Notes: generated by a model from the sequence alone, not told the origin. A DNA stretch of 49,639 nucleotides from Deltaproteobacteria bacterium (GCA_019310525.1 JAFDEE010000036.1:1-49639); one strand, 5' to 3'. Numbered from the stretch's first letter, positions 17,688 to 26,596 are shown. A program made the numbers and translations.

Positions 17688-18263
17688 TTACTTCTTCCCG
17701 ACAAGGGGCCACTCTGCCAATCGCGAATAGATCGCACCGGTCGGCTTCAAGGTGCTTTTGAAAAAGGTCAGCCGATCCAATCGGCACTCGGGACCTTCCA
17801 GATCCCGATATTTCGAGAAAATTTCCTCCAGCGGAGAACCGGGGCCGGGAGGCCTTCTGAAGCGGCCCAGGGTAAGATGTGGTCTGAAGGGCCGATCTTC
17901 CCGCTCCACCCCGAAATCCTCCAGTGCTTCCCGAAGGGAATCCCTGAAGGCGGAGAGCCTTTCCCCTTCCCCCCTGAGCCCGATCCACAAGACCCTGGGT
18001 CTTCGGCTGTTTGGGAAACAACCTATTCCATTCAGGGAAAGGCGAAAGGGTCCGTATCCTTCGCAGACGACCCTGAGCTTCTCCTTTATGGGATCAACGT
18101 CTCCGACAGGGATGTTTCCCAGGAAGACCATGGTCAGGTGGATATTACCAGGCCTTACCCACCGCGCCTCCAGCGGGGTCTTCCGGAGATCCGCCGCCAC
18201 TGCGTCAATGGCGGCCATCATCTCCCCGGGCAGTTCAAATGCCAGAAAGGAACGGATTTCCAT
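17688..18263 (-). CDS. thpR: RNA 2',3'-cyclic phosphodiesterase (ThpR/LigT family)
   Basis: Opens 2',3'-cyclic phosphate ends of RNA. The two catalytic HxT/S-x motifs are present as HLTMVFLG (about residue 42) and HLTLGRF (about residue 129), in the bilobal 2H phosphoesterase fold. The opening RSFLAFELP is typical. At 191 aa the length is normal. The start overlaps the end of cinA by 29 nt, so translation is probably coupled. Confidence 0.92.
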   Translation of the reverse strand: MEIRSFLAFELPGEMMAAIDAVAADLRKTPLEARWVRPGNIHLTMVFLGNIPVGDVDPIKEKLRVVCEGYGPFRLSLNGIGCFPNSRRPRVLWIGLRGEGERLSAFRDSLREALEDFGVEREDRPFRPHLTLGRFRRPPGPGSPLEEIFSKYRDLEGPECRLDRLTFFKSTLKPTGAIYSRLAEWPLVGKK

Positions 18264-19491
18264 CCAGATAACGTCTCAGCCAATCCAAGGCCATCATGGC
18301 CGTATTTTGCTTGATTTGGATCCTGGTGCCCCAGAATCGATATCTCCGGGAAAAGGTCTCTTTCGATTCCGTCAAAGCAATATGGACCGTTCCCACGGGT
18401 TTGTCCCTACTTCCCCCGTCGGGCCCCGCTATGCCTGTCACGGCAAGACCGATATCGGTCTTCATTCTGTCCCTCACTCCACGGGCCATCTCCCGGGCCG
18501 TCCCGTCGCTCACAGCGCCCACCTTCTCAAGGGTCCTTGGAGACACCCCCAGCAGGTCCACCTTGGCCTGGTTGCTGTAAACCGTCATGCCGCCCATAAA
18601 ATAGGCGGAACTTCCAGGAACATTGGTCAAGAGATGTCCGATGAGCCCCCCCGTGCAGGACTCGGCCACCGACACCGTCATGGCCTTTTCCCTCAACCGT
18701 TCACCGACCACCGATTCCATGGTCTGGTTCCCTGAGGTGAAGATGTAAGGATCCAGGATCTCCCGGATTTCCTTCTCCATTCGATCCAGTTCCTCCGTCA
18801 CCCCGGCCTCGTCACGCCCACGCAAGCTCATGGTGATATGATTTTCCGGAAAATGAGGATAAAACCCAAGGATCACGTCCCTGCGCTTTTGGAGTAGTTC
18901 TTTCAATACATCTGCTATCTTTGGTTCGCTCAGCCCGTAAAGCTTCAGGATCCTTTGCCGCATGACCGGAAGCGTTTCATACCGGGCCAGGATTTCGGGG
19001 AGCACGAACTTATCCATCAAAAAGCGCATCTGATCCGGCACCCCGGGAAGAAAATAGAGGCGGACACTGTCCTTGGATAAGGAGAAACCGCAGAAATTTC
19101 CTTCGGGATGAAGCATGCTGGAACCTTCCGGCATCCAAGCCATCTTCTCCAGGGATGGAGAAAGCTCGATTCCCCTGACCTCCACATATTTCTTGATCCG
19201 TTGAAACATCTGCTTATCGAAGCGCAGGGGTCGATCCAAGGCCTGGGCCGCGATCTCACAGGTCATGTCGTCTTCCGTGGAACCGAGTCCCCCCGTGACG
19301 ATAACGAAACGGGAATCCCTGACAGCCTCGGTAAGCGCCCTTGAAACCCTTTCGGGGTCGTCCCCCACAGTGGTGATACGGGTCACCTTCAGGCCCGACG
19401 CCGTGAGCCTTCCTGCGGCATACCAAGCGTTAAGGTCCATGGTCCTGCCGGAAATCAGCTCATTTCCGATGGTGATGATCTCCCCGTACAT
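18235..19491 (-). CDS. cinA: CinA-family protein (nicotinamide mononucleotide deamidase)
   Basis: The N-terminal half is a MoCF/COG1058 domain (EIITIGNELISGRTMDLNA, then VTGGLGSTEDDMT), linked to ADP-ribose pyrophosphatase activity in some homologs. The C-terminal half is the PncC/CinA NMN deamidase domain (SVAESCTGGLIGHLLTNVPG...GIAGPDGGS.DKPVGTV). The start at 19491 (MYGEIITIG) has GAGAGGACC just upstream; the longer frame to 19557 is not supported. Full length is 418 aa. It sits between pgpA (53 nt upstream) and thpR (overlapping). Confidence 0.93.
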   Translation of the reverse strand: MYGEIITIGNELISGRTMDLNAWYAAGRLTASGLKVTRITTVGDDPERVSRALTEAVRDSRFVIVTGGLGSTEDDMTCEIAAQALDRPLRFDKQMFQRIKKYVEVRGIELSPSLEKMAWMPEGSSMLHPEGNFCGFSLSKDSVRLYFLPGVPDQMRFLMDKFVLPEILARYETLPVMRQRILKLYGLSEPKIADVLKELLQKRRDVILGFYPHFPENHITMSLRGRDEAGVTEELDRMEKEIREILDPYIFTSGNQTMESVVGERLREKAMTVSVAESCTGGLIGHLLTNVPGSSAYFMGGMTVYSNQAKVDLLGVSPRTLEKVGAVSDGTAREMARGVRDRMKTDIGLAVTGIAGPDGGSRDKPVGTVHIALTESKETFSRRYRFWGTRIQIKQNTAMMALDWLRRYLDGNPFLSGI

Positions 19492-19544
19492 CGGTCCTCT
19501 CTCCCGGGCCGGGGTAACTCCCCCCGGTGCAGAAAAGCAGAGAA

Positions 19545-20051
19545 TCAAAAGATCCATAGAAAAAGCCTCAGGGCCAGGTTGGCATAAAGCCCTGCCATGA
19601 GGTCATCCAGGAGGATCCCCTTGCCCCCTTCAAACCGTTCGAGTCTTTTTACGGGATAGGGTTTGAGGATATCGAAAACGCGAAAGAATACGAACCCCGC
19701 CGCCAGGGTCGCTCCGCTTATGGGGACGAGGAAAAGAGTTACAAGGAACCCGGCGACTTCGTCAATTACGATCTCCCCGGGATCCGGCCTGTCTAAAATC
19801 CTCGCCGCCTTTCCCGAACTCCAGAGGGCCAGGAAGATAAAAAGTACAAGCGCTGTCACGGCCCACGGAAGCCCCAAGAAAGAAAAGGCCACCGCCAGAG
19901 GAACGGCCCCCAGGGTCCCCATGGTCCCGGGCGCCCTGGGAACAAGCCCCATGCCGAACCAGACCGACAGCCATAAGGCCGTTTTTTCGGAAAAATCGGC
20001 TTTTTTTAAAGAGTTCCAGAAAGCCAACCTATCAGATTGAAGAGCAGACAT
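19545..20051 (-). CDS. pgpA: Phosphatidylglycerophosphatase A
   Basis: An integral membrane phosphatase that makes phosphatidylglycerol from its phosphate. The family pattern is clear: GLVPRAPGTMGTL near the N-terminus, IVIDEVAGFLVTL in the middle, and FDILKPYPVKRLE...GGKGILLDDLMAG toward the end, with four hydrophobic stretches. Length is 168 aa. ATG at 20051 is taken as the start, though no convincing ribosome site precedes it. Repeat copy D begins only about 20 bp upstream, so the promoter may lie inside or beyond the element. Confidence 0.92.
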   Translation of the reverse strand: MSALQSDRLAFWNSLKKADFSEKTALWLSVWFGMGLVPRAPGTMGTLGAVPLAVAFSFLGLPWAVTALVLFIFLALWSSGKAARILDRPDPGEIVIDEVAGFLVTLFLVPISGATLAAGFVFFRVFDILKPYPVKRLERFEGGKGILLDDLMAGLYANLALRLFLWIF

Positions 20052-20073
20052 CAAGACGCTATTCCGTTATTTA

Positions 20074-20272
20074 GGGCCCATCCATAAATAGGCAATTTTG
20101 TTCAAGGTCAAGGAAGGCGAAGATTTTAACCGCAGGAATACATTGAAGTATTTCGAGGATTAAAATCTGAACCTGACCTGTCTATCGTGCCTGCCTGCCC
20201 CTTGGAATGGCAGATAGGTCCGGCACGGGCAGGCGCAGAGATTGGGGAAAAGGGCCATTTATGGATGGGCAC
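20074..20272 (-). repeat. Mosaic palindromic repeat, copy D (ATCCATAAAT-type ends)
   Basis: Inverted ends of 16 bp (20074-20089 and 20257-20272, one mismatch) are flanked by the direct repeat TATTTA (20068-20073 and 20273-20278). The core is in reverse orientation relative to copies A-C: TTGTTCAAGGTCAAGGAAGG, then AATACATTGAAGTATT. A GC-rich hairpin segment around 20180-20235 resembles that of copy C. Confidence 0.85.
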
Positions 20273-20323
20273 TATTTAGGGCAGGGAACCGAAGGTTCCT
20301 CGCTCTTTTATGGTCATTGTTTG

Positions 20324-20582
20324 AACCCGGATTATGCAATTGCCAAGTTTGCCGAAGATGCAAGGCGTAAGGTGCCCCAGACTACTTTAGTACTTCGAGC
20401 GCCTTACAACGCAGCAGATTCGGCAAAATCGGCAATCCCGAAGGGTGACAAATTTTGAATAGATTTGATGTTTCCTGACTGCACCTTTTTGGTGAATGTA
20501 ATCTGGCCTGGAGAGATATCCAACAGTCTACAATCATTAAACAAATGACTTCTTTCAAAATTTGTCATGCATAATCTGGGTT
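20324..20582. repeat. Second inverted-repeat element, unrelated to the mosaic family
   Basis: The ends AACCCGGATTATGCA (20324-20338) and TGCATAATCTGGGTT (20568-20582) are inverted with one mismatch. A perfect 13-bp inverted pair lies within: GACAAATTTTGAA (20447-20459) and TTCAAAATTTGTC (20554-20566). A long imperfect hairpin at 20351-20424 (GCCGAAGATGC...GCAGATTCGGC) fills the left half. No open frame of note. A non-autonomous mobile element is likely but unproven. Confidence 0.7.
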
Positions 20583-20608
20583 GAAAGCTCTCTCCCGAGT
20601 TCTTCCCC

Positions 20609-21775
20609 TCACTTCCTGCCGGTGGAAATGATCCAGGCGTAGATTTCCTTGAGCGGGACCCCCTCCCGTTCGGCTATTCTCCTGCAGGCCTCGTATTCGG
20701 GGACTGGGGTCCATCGACCATCCGGCCCTTGGACCCGCTTCACAGCCAGTTTGCCCCAGGGGCTTTCCAACTCCTCCTCTAAACGCGGGAGAATCCGCCT
20801 CCGGACGTGCTGGAAGCGCACCCCCAAGGTGGTACTTTCCCTGAACAAGATCTCCATCAGGGCATCCCGCCGGCTTGGGGGTCCCAGCACCTGGACCAGG
20901 ATACCGGGTCGGTTCTTTTTCATATACGCAGGGAGAAAAACCACGTCCAATGCCCCTGCGTCGAAAAGCCGGTCCATAAGGAACCCGAGCCATTCCGGAT
21001 TCGTATCATCCAGATTCGCCTCGAGGACGGCAACGGTGTCTCCTTCCCGTCCGGATTGAGACCTTCCTACCAGGATTCGGAGGAGATTTGGCCTGTCGGG
21101 CAATCTTTGCGTGCCCACCCCGTATCCCACGTCCTCAACCGTCATTGCCGGCATGCCCCCGAACCCTTGAACGAGAGTCTTTAGGAGTGCCGCGCCTGTG
21201 GGGGTGACCAGTTCGGCCCGTAGTCCTGAATCATAGACGGGAGCCCCCTTGAGAATCCCCAGGGTGGCCGGGGAGGGAACGGGAATGGTTCCGTGACGGG
21301 TCTCCACGAATCCCGAGCCCAGAGGCAAGGAAGAGGCCCATAGGGTATGGATCCCCAAGAACTCCAGTCCGAACACGGCCCCGGAAATATCAACGATGGA
21401 ATCCACGGCCCCCACTTCGTGAAAGTGCACCTTTTCGGGAGAAAGGTTGTGGATCCTGGCCTCCTCCCGGGCAATGGTTTCGAAAACCTCCAGAATCTTC
21501 TCTCTGGCGCCGGAACTGAATCCGGAGGACTCAAAGATACTCCGAATATCAGGGAGGGTTCTGTGGGGCTGACGGACTTCCTCAACCTCCACGAGAAAAC
21601 GGGTTCCGAAAAGGCTGTTCCGTTCTTCTTTTCTGGCCTCAATCCGATAACCGGAAAGGGGAAGGGAAGATAGGACCCCTTCAAGCTCACGGATGGGCAG
21701 CCCCAGATCCAGCAAGGCGCCGACCAGCATGTCCCCGCTGATCCCGGAAAAACAGTCAAGATAAGCTGTTTTCAT
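20609..21775 (-). CDS. larC: LarC-family nickel insertion protein
   Basis: LarC uses CTP to insert nickel into the pincer nucleotide made by LarB and LarE. It opens KTAYLDCFSGISGDMLVGALL and has the histidine motif FHEVGAVDSIVDISG, both diagnostic of the DUF111/LarC family. The C-terminal part continues in the same frame (ANLDDTNPEWLGFLMDRL, then EREGVPLKEIYAW), so no ribosomal frameshift is needed, unlike the split larC1/larC2 of Lactobacillus. GGAAGGGATGA precedes the ATG. Full length is 388 aa. larE is about 18 kb away; no larA or larB is in the window. Confidence 0.93.
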   Translation of the reverse strand: MKTAYLDCFSGISGDMLVGALLDLGLPIRELEGVLSSLPLSGYRIEARKEERNSLFGTRFLVEVEEVRQPHRTLPDIRSIFESSGFSSGAREKILEVFETIAREEARIHNLSPEKVHFHEVGAVDSIVDISGAVFGLEFLGIHTLWASSLPLGSGFVETRHGTIPVPSPATLGILKGAPVYDSGLRAELVTPTGAALLKTLVQGFGGMPAMTVEDVGYGVGTQRLPDRPNLLRILVGRSQSGREGDTVAVLEANLDDTNPEWLGFLMDRLFDAGALDVVFLPAYMKKNRPGILVQVLGPPSRRDALMEILFRESTTLGVRFQHVRRRILPRLEEELESPWGKLAVKRVQGPDGRWTPVPEYEACRRIAEREGVPLKEIYAWIISTGRK

Positions 21776-22127
21776 TCATCCCTTCCTTCAACCCGAACCT
21801 GCTTCGTTATCGACCGGGTACTATAAAAAATCCAGCACGGTCGATACCTTGCACCTCCGGCAAACTCGACGCCTCCAGGATTCAGGTTCGATTCATTCCG
21901 TCCCGAATCCTTGATCCCTATGCCCGCAAAAAATCCGATTGAAATCTCCGCTGGAAAGAAATGAATTTCCCCCCATTCCCCGAATGGGACAATAAACCAA
22001 AAATATGCGAGGCCTCAATGAAAAATCGGGCAGGGATCCATAAGTCCCCGCCCCTTTCCCAATTTCGATTCCTTCGAGCAGGCATCCCGGCATCCATCTC
22101 ATGCCCCACTCCTTACGGCCCAAGATG
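21776..22127. other. 352-nt intergenic region
   Basis: Nothing recognised apart from a small palindrome CCCATTCCCCGAATGGG near 21972-21990 without a T tract. It separates larC from the upstream radical SAM gene, so each may have its own promoter. Confidence 0.3.
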
Positions 22128-23150
22128 TCACGAGGTCTCGGGGGAGCCGCCCCCGAAAGGACGCCTTCGACGAAAATCCGGGAAAAATGGGGACGGTGAA
22201 GGCCCCCTTCCCCGGGGAGATTCCGGAAACTGAACAAAAAGACGGTCGAACCCGAGGTCGAGGGCATGATTGTATATCGTCTCGAATTCCTCCCTTTTCA
22301 GGTATCGGTTCAGATCATCGTCCTTCTGGGGAAGGGCGGGAGTGTACTGGGACATGAGGCTCAGGGGAAGATGCGGACCGAATTCCAGGAAAAGGGAGGT
22401 AAGGGCATCCAGGGAATTCTGGATCTTTCCGGGAAGGATCAGGTGCCGGACCAGAACCCCTCGTCGCGCCACGCTCCTCCCGGTCTCAAAGGAATCAAGG
22501 AAGCCTTTCTGGCGGACCATTTCAGAGATGGCATCAAGGGCCACGGCCGGGTAATCCCTGCATTTCGAGAACCTCCTGGAAAGGAACGCGTCCGCATACT
22601 TGAAATCCGGAAGGTAGATGTCCACTACGTCCCGGGCCATCTCAAGCATCCTCTTCGACTGGTATCCGGACAGATTGTAGACGATCGGGAGTTCGTATCC
22701 CTTGCCCCGAAGAGCGGAGACCAGGTGATGGACGTGGGGGAAAAAATGATCAGGGGTCACTAGGTTGACGTTATGGACCCTGTCCTCCAGGATCATCGCC
22801 TCAACTCGCTGGATCAGACTCCCTATAGTAATCTTTTCACCCAACCCTCCCCGTGAGATCTGGTGGTTCTGGCAGAAGGAGCACTGAAGTGAGCAGCCGG
22901 AGAAGAAAACGGTTCCGGACCCATGCACCCCCGAAATCGGAGGTTCTTCACCGAAATGGGGGCCCACGTAAGATACCCGAAGCAGAGAGCTTTCCCCGCA
23001 ATATCCCAAACTGACCCCTCCCGTTCCTTCCGCCTCTTCTTCTAGGCGGTTCACCCTGCATTCCCTCGGGCATAAGCGGCAAGATTCGTAACAACCGTAA
23101 ACACCCAAGGCTGTCCCAGTCACCGATTTTTCAGAGATCTCCGCTATCAT
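22128..23150 (-). CDS. PflA-like radical SAM protein
   Basis: A 340-aa member of the radical SAM group often annotated as putative pyruvate formate-lyase activating enzyme. The SAM cluster motif is CSLQCSFCQNHQIS (about residues 90-103). A second cysteine set, CYESCRLCPRECRVN (about 20-34), plus GYCGE, precedes it and may bind another cluster or zinc. The family motifs VNLVTPDHFFP and YLPDFKYAD are present. The proline/arginine-rich tail is unlike the core and may be disordered. No glycyl radical enzyme is nearby, so the partner protein is unknown. GGGACGGG lies before the ATG. Confidence 0.85.
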   Translation of the reverse strand: MIAEISEKSVTGTALGVYGCYESCRLCPRECRVNRLEEEAEGTGGVSLGYCGESSLLRVSYVGPHFGEEPPISGVHGSGTVFFSGCSLQCSFCQNHQISRGGLGEKITIGSLIQRVEAMILEDRVHNVNLVTPDHFFPHVHHLVSALRGKGYELPIVYNLSGYQSKRMLEMARDVVDIYLPDFKYADAFLSRRFSKCRDYPAVALDAISEMVRQKGFLDSFETGRSVARRGVLVRHLILPGKIQNSLDALTSLFLEFGPHLPLSLMSQYTPALPQKDDDLNRYLKREEFETIYNHALDLGFDRLFVQFPESPRGRGPSPSPFFPDFRRRRPFGGGSPETS

Positions 23151-23250
23151 CGACCCGTCCCTTACAATATTTCAATTCAAATAATGTATACCATCCATTG
23201 GAAAAAAGGGACACGAAAAGGAAACTTGATAATAGGAACGACTTATTTTA

Positions 23251-23278
23251 TTGTGCAACACCTATGTCGGGATAATAA
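23251..23278 (+). promoter_or_regulatory. Possible promoter of the UDP-sugar dehydrogenase gene
   Basis: TTGTGC, a 16-nt spacer and TAATAA in an AT-rich divergent intergenic region. A reasonable but unproven match. Confidence 0.35.
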
Positions 23279-23332
23279 TTCTGACCCGTTCAGACTCGAA
23301 CCAAAATCTTGAAATGAAAAAGAGGTGAACCT

Positions 23333-24991
23333 ATGGAATACTCGGTAAGCCCCGGAGGAGAGAGATTCAAACTTCCGGAAGAAGAGGATTACCGCAAGGA
23401 ATTCGAAAGACTGTCAAAGCTCGTCCAGGAACACCGGTCGGAGGGGCGGGAAATCGTGGTGGTCATGGGCCTGGGATTTGTCGGGGCGGTCATGGCCGGG
23501 GTCATCGCCGATTCGGTGGACAAGGAAACCGGGGTCCCCAACAAGTTCGTCATCGGGATGCAGAGGCCGAGCACGAGGAGTTTCTGGAAAATCCCCCTCC
23601 TCAATCGTGGAATCTCTCCGGTCAAGGCCGAGGACCCTGAGGTGGATCCGATGATTGAGCGCTGTGTCAATCGGAAGAAGACCATGACCGCAACCTTCAC
23701 TTACGATGCTCTCAAGCTCGCAGATGTGCTTGTGGTGGATGTGCAGTGTGATTTCGTGAAGCAGGACCTGGGCAACCTGCGAAGCGGACAAGCAGAGATC
23801 AGCGCACTGGAGGAAAGCTTCAAGATAATCGGGCAAAAGATCGATCCCCGGTGCCTGGTACTGATTGAAACCACTGTCCCGCCCGGAACTACCGAATACG
23901 TAGCCTATCCCCATATCAAGAAGGCCTTTAAGAAGAGGGGCATCCAGGAAGAGCCCTTGCTGGCCCACAGCTTCGAGCGGGTTATGCCGGGGAGGAATTA
24001 CGTGAGTTCCGTTCGGGACTTCTGGCGGGTCTGCAGCGGTATCAATGAAGAAAGCAAAAGGCGGGTCACCCGATTCCTCTCCGAGGTCCTTAACGTGGAT
24101 GACTATCCCCTGACGGTGCTGGAAAGGCCCATTGAGAGTGAAACCTGCAAGATCGTGGAAAACAGTTACCGGGCCACGATCCTGGCCTTCCTGGACGAGT
24201 GGAGTCTGTTCGCGGAAACCAACGGGGTGGACCTGATCAAGGTCATCAATGCCATCAAAGTCCGGCCCACCCACAACAACATCATCTTTCCGGGCCCTGG
24301 AATCGGAGGTTACTGCCTGCCCAAGGACGGGGGACTGGGCCTCTGGGCCTACAAACACCTCCTGGGTTTTGAAAACGACATTTTCAAAATCACTCCCGAG
24401 GCCATCAATATCAATGATACCCGGGGGTTACACGCGGCCCAACTGGTGCGGGACGCCCTGAGGAATATGGGGATGATACCGGCGGCCTGCCAGGTAACCG
24501 TGTTAGGGGCCTCTTACCGGGAGGACGTGGGCGATACCCGATACAGTGGTTCTGAAATCATTGTCAGGAAACTGACGGAGATGGGAGCGGAGGTTCGGGC
24601 CCATGACCCTTACGTGAAACACTGGTGGGAACTGGAAAAGCAGGACACTTACCCGGCGGTAGGAGCAAGTTGGTCCAGGTTCTTCAGGAATCAGGACCAT
24701 CTGAAGGACTTCCGGATGACCAGGGATCTTGAGGAAGCGCTTCGAGGCGCGGACGCCGTCGTGCTGGCCGTCCGGCACAAAGAGTACCTGGATCTGGATC
24801 CGGACGAAGTGGTCGAAATGATAGGCGGTCCGGCCGCGATCGTGGATTGTTTCGGGATCCTGGATGACCGGAAAATCGAGAGATATTTCGAACTGGGATG
24901 CGAAGTCAAAGGACTGGGAAGAGGCCATATCAACCGGATCAAAGATCGGGTACGAAAAAGGGTAATGGGTAAAAAAACCCCCACAAAATAG
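23333..24991 (+). CDS. UDP-glucose/GDP-mannose dehydrogenase family protein
   Basis: Oxidises a nucleotide sugar to its uronate with two NAD+, feeding surface polysaccharide synthesis. The Rossmann motif is VVMGLGFVGAVMA near residue 45. The catalytic cysteine is Cys328 in GIGGYCLPKDG, with the lysine and aspartate of the motif present. ETTVPPGTTE and the C-terminal UDP-binding domain (LGASYREDVGDTRYS) follow the family. At 552 aa it is longer than the usual 430-450: a 40-residue N-terminal extension and an insertion around WWELEKQDTYPAVGASW account for this. AAAGAGGTG is close to the ATG. No glycosyltransferase neighbours, so the sugar is not known; UDP-ManNAc/GlcNAc-type is my best guess. 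Confidence 0.85.
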   Translation: MEYSVSPGGERFKLPEEEDYRKEFERLSKLVQEHRSEGREIVVVMGLGFVGAVMAGVIADSVDKETGVPNKFVIGMQRPSTRSFWKIPLLNRGISPVKAEDPEVDPMIERCVNRKKTMTATFTYDALKLADVLVVDVQCDFVKQDLGNLRSGQAEISALEESFKIIGQKIDPRCLVLIETTVPPGTTEYVAYPHIKKAFKKRGIQEEPLLAHSFERVMPGRNYVSSVRDFWRVCSGINEESKRRVTRFLSEVLNVDDYPLTVLERPIESETCKIVENSYRATILAFLDEWSLFAETNGVDLIKVINAIKVRPTHNNIIFPGPGIGGYCLPKDGGLGLWAYKHLLGFENDIFKITPEAININDTRGLHAAQLVRDALRNMGMIPAACQVTVLGASYREDVGDTRYSGSEIIVRKLTEMGAEVRAHDPYVKHWWELEKQDTYPAVGASWSRFFRNQDHLKDFRMTRDLEEALRGADAVVLAVRHKEYLDLDPDEVVEMIGGPAAIVDCFGILDDRKIERYFELGCEVKGLGRGHINRIKDRVRKRVMGKKTPTK

Positions 24992-25024
24992 AAGTTTTTT
25001 ATATTTTTACACCCTGTTTTTTAC

Positions 25025-25053
25025 TTGACCCTCAATAGGGTATTGACTATACT
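25025..25053 (+). promoter_or_regulatory. Strong sigma-70-type promoter of the LIV-type importer operon
   Basis: TTGACC, a 17-nt spacer and TATACT. This predicts a leader of about 130 nt before the binding-protein start at 25193. Confidence 0.7.
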
Positions 25054-25192
25054 CCGCTTCGAAAAAGCCCGGGAAGGTTCCGGAAAATCCGTGGAAGGGA
25101 ACAGTGTCCAGGCTGACCCGTCCAAGGGGAAGTTTTTATTCTGGACAAAATTTCACCTGGAACCAATAAAACCTTTTTCCGAAAGGAGGACC

Positions 25193-26359
25193 ATGATGAT
25201 CAAAAGAATGTCCCTGTTTTTCTTCGTAGCCTTGTTGGTGAGCTCTTTAGGCTTTTCGGTCTGTGCCGCTGATGAATGGGGAACCATCACCATTCCTGCA
25301 GGCAAACCGATCAAAATCGCCATGGGAGCCATGTTAACCGGCGATTACGCCAGCCTGGGTATTGACATCAAGAACGGGGCCGAAATGGCAATCCTGGAAA
25401 AGGGGAGCATCCTGGGCCATCCCCTGAAATTTCAACCGGAAGACGATGGATGCGCCGGTCCTCCATCCGTTGCCATCGCCGAGAAGGTGTGTAACGATCC
25501 CCTCGTGGTGGGCCTCATCGGCTATATGTGCAGCGGCGGAAGCAAGCCCGCATCCGATGTCCATAACAAGTACAAGGTAGTGATGATTTCACCCTCCTCA
25601 ACGGCCTTAGAATTAACCGCCAGAGGGATTCCAATCTTTTTCAGGACTTGCTGGAACGACAAGATCCAGGCCAAGAGGGCGGCTGAATTCGCCATCCACA
25701 AGGGATGGAAAAGAGTGGTTGGACTTCATGACAAGAGCGACTACGGCCAGAGTCTGGCACGGGACTTCTGCGACAACGTGAAGGCCATGGGCGGCAAAGT
25801 GCTTGCCTTCGAAGGCATCACCCGGGGCGACAAGGACTTCACCCCGGTGCTGACCAAAATCAGGCCCCTCAAACCCCAGTTGATCTATTTCGGTGGAATG
25901 GCGGCGGAAGGAGTCCTGATCGTCCGGCAGATGAAACGGGCTGGCCTCCGGAAGGTAAAATTCCTCAGTGACGACGGATGCTTCACGGTCAAGGACTTCA
26001 TCCAGGCGGGCGGTGATGCTACTGTCGGGTCTTACGTATGCTACGCCAAGGAACCTGATGAGGCATGGGTGAAAAAGTTTGAGTCCAAGTACGGCCCACG
26101 GCAAACCTTCTCCCCTCAGGCCTATGATGCAGCCAAAATCCTGATGGCCGCTGTTGAAAAGGTCGCCAAGAAGCAACCTGATGGATCTCTTATCATTGGA
26201 AAGAAGGCCCTCAGGGATGCCGTAGCAGCTACCAATATGGAAGGCATCACGGGGAAGATCGCCTTTGATCAATATGGTGATCGGACCGGGTCCGTCGTGG
26301 TCGTTTACCAGGTCGTGAAGGAAAACGGAAAGAGGTTCTTCAAGATGGAGGACTTCTAA
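25193..26359 (+). CDS. livJ: Branched-chain-amino-acid-type ABC transporter substrate-binding protein
   Basis: A periplasmic receptor of the type I (LivJ/LivK, Peripla_BP_6) fold that delivers ligand to the permeases encoded downstream. It has a signal peptide (MSLFFFVALLVSSLGFSVCA, cut near AADEW), then IKIAMGAMLTGDYASLGIDI and the hinge-region motifs KRVVGLHDKSDYGQSLA and YDAAKILMAA. The mature protein is about 365 aa. Ligand could be amino acids, but homologs also bind aromatic acids, which the nearby CoA-reductase cluster makes plausible. AAAGGAGGA fits either ATG of the ATGATG start. A strong hairpin separates it from the permease genes. Confidence 0.9.
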   Translation: MMIKRMSLFFFVALLVSSLGFSVCAADEWGTITIPAGKPIKIAMGAMLTGDYASLGIDIKNGAEMAILEKGSILGHPLKFQPEDDGCAGPPSVAIAEKVCNDPLVVGLIGYMCSGGSKPASDVHNKYKVVMISPSSTALELTARGIPIFFRTCWNDKIQAKRAAEFAIHKGWKRVVGLHDKSDYGQSLARDFCDNVKAMGGKVLAFEGITRGDKDFTPVLTKIRPLKPQLIYFGGMAAEGVLIVRQMKRAGLRKVKFLSDDGCFTVKDFIQAGGDATVGSYVCYAKEPDEAWVKKFESKYGPRQTFSPQAYDAAKILMAAVEKVAKKQPDGSLIIGKKALRDAVAATNMEGITGKIAFDQYGDRTGSVVVVYQVVKENGKRFFKMEDF

Positions 26360-26390
26360 TTGAAACCCACTCGGCCTGAAAAAGGACCTT

Positions 26391-26447
26391 ATTGCTGATC
26401 CGTGAACAAAAGGCCGAGGAACCTCTCGGCCTTTTGACATCAGCAAT
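26391..26447 (+). terminator. Intra-operon double stem after the binding-protein gene
   Basis: The inner stem is a perfect 11 bp, AAAAGGCCGAG/CTCGGCCTTTT, around GAACCT. An outer 9-bp stem ATTGCTGAT/ATCAGCAAT encloses it. A partial terminator or mRNA-stabilising structure would give more binding protein than permease. Confidence 0.8.
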
Positions 26448-26596
26448 GGGTTGATCAAGGCGGATTCCGTGTATGCCTGGGCGGCTCTTCTCTTTACCAA
26501 ATTGAAAACCATGATGCCGCCGACTCTGGGGGGCCCCTTGACGCGGAAATATTGTATGAGGGACTCCCCTCCTCCATGGAGGACATATCGAACATC

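Noticed and set aside
20207-20458. 83-aa open frame
   Set aside because: It runs across copy D and the second inverted-repeat element; no ribosome site and no protein-like composition.
21880-21900. tRNA T-loop-like GGTTCGATTC
   Set aside because: No acceptor, D or anticodon stem can be formed around it.
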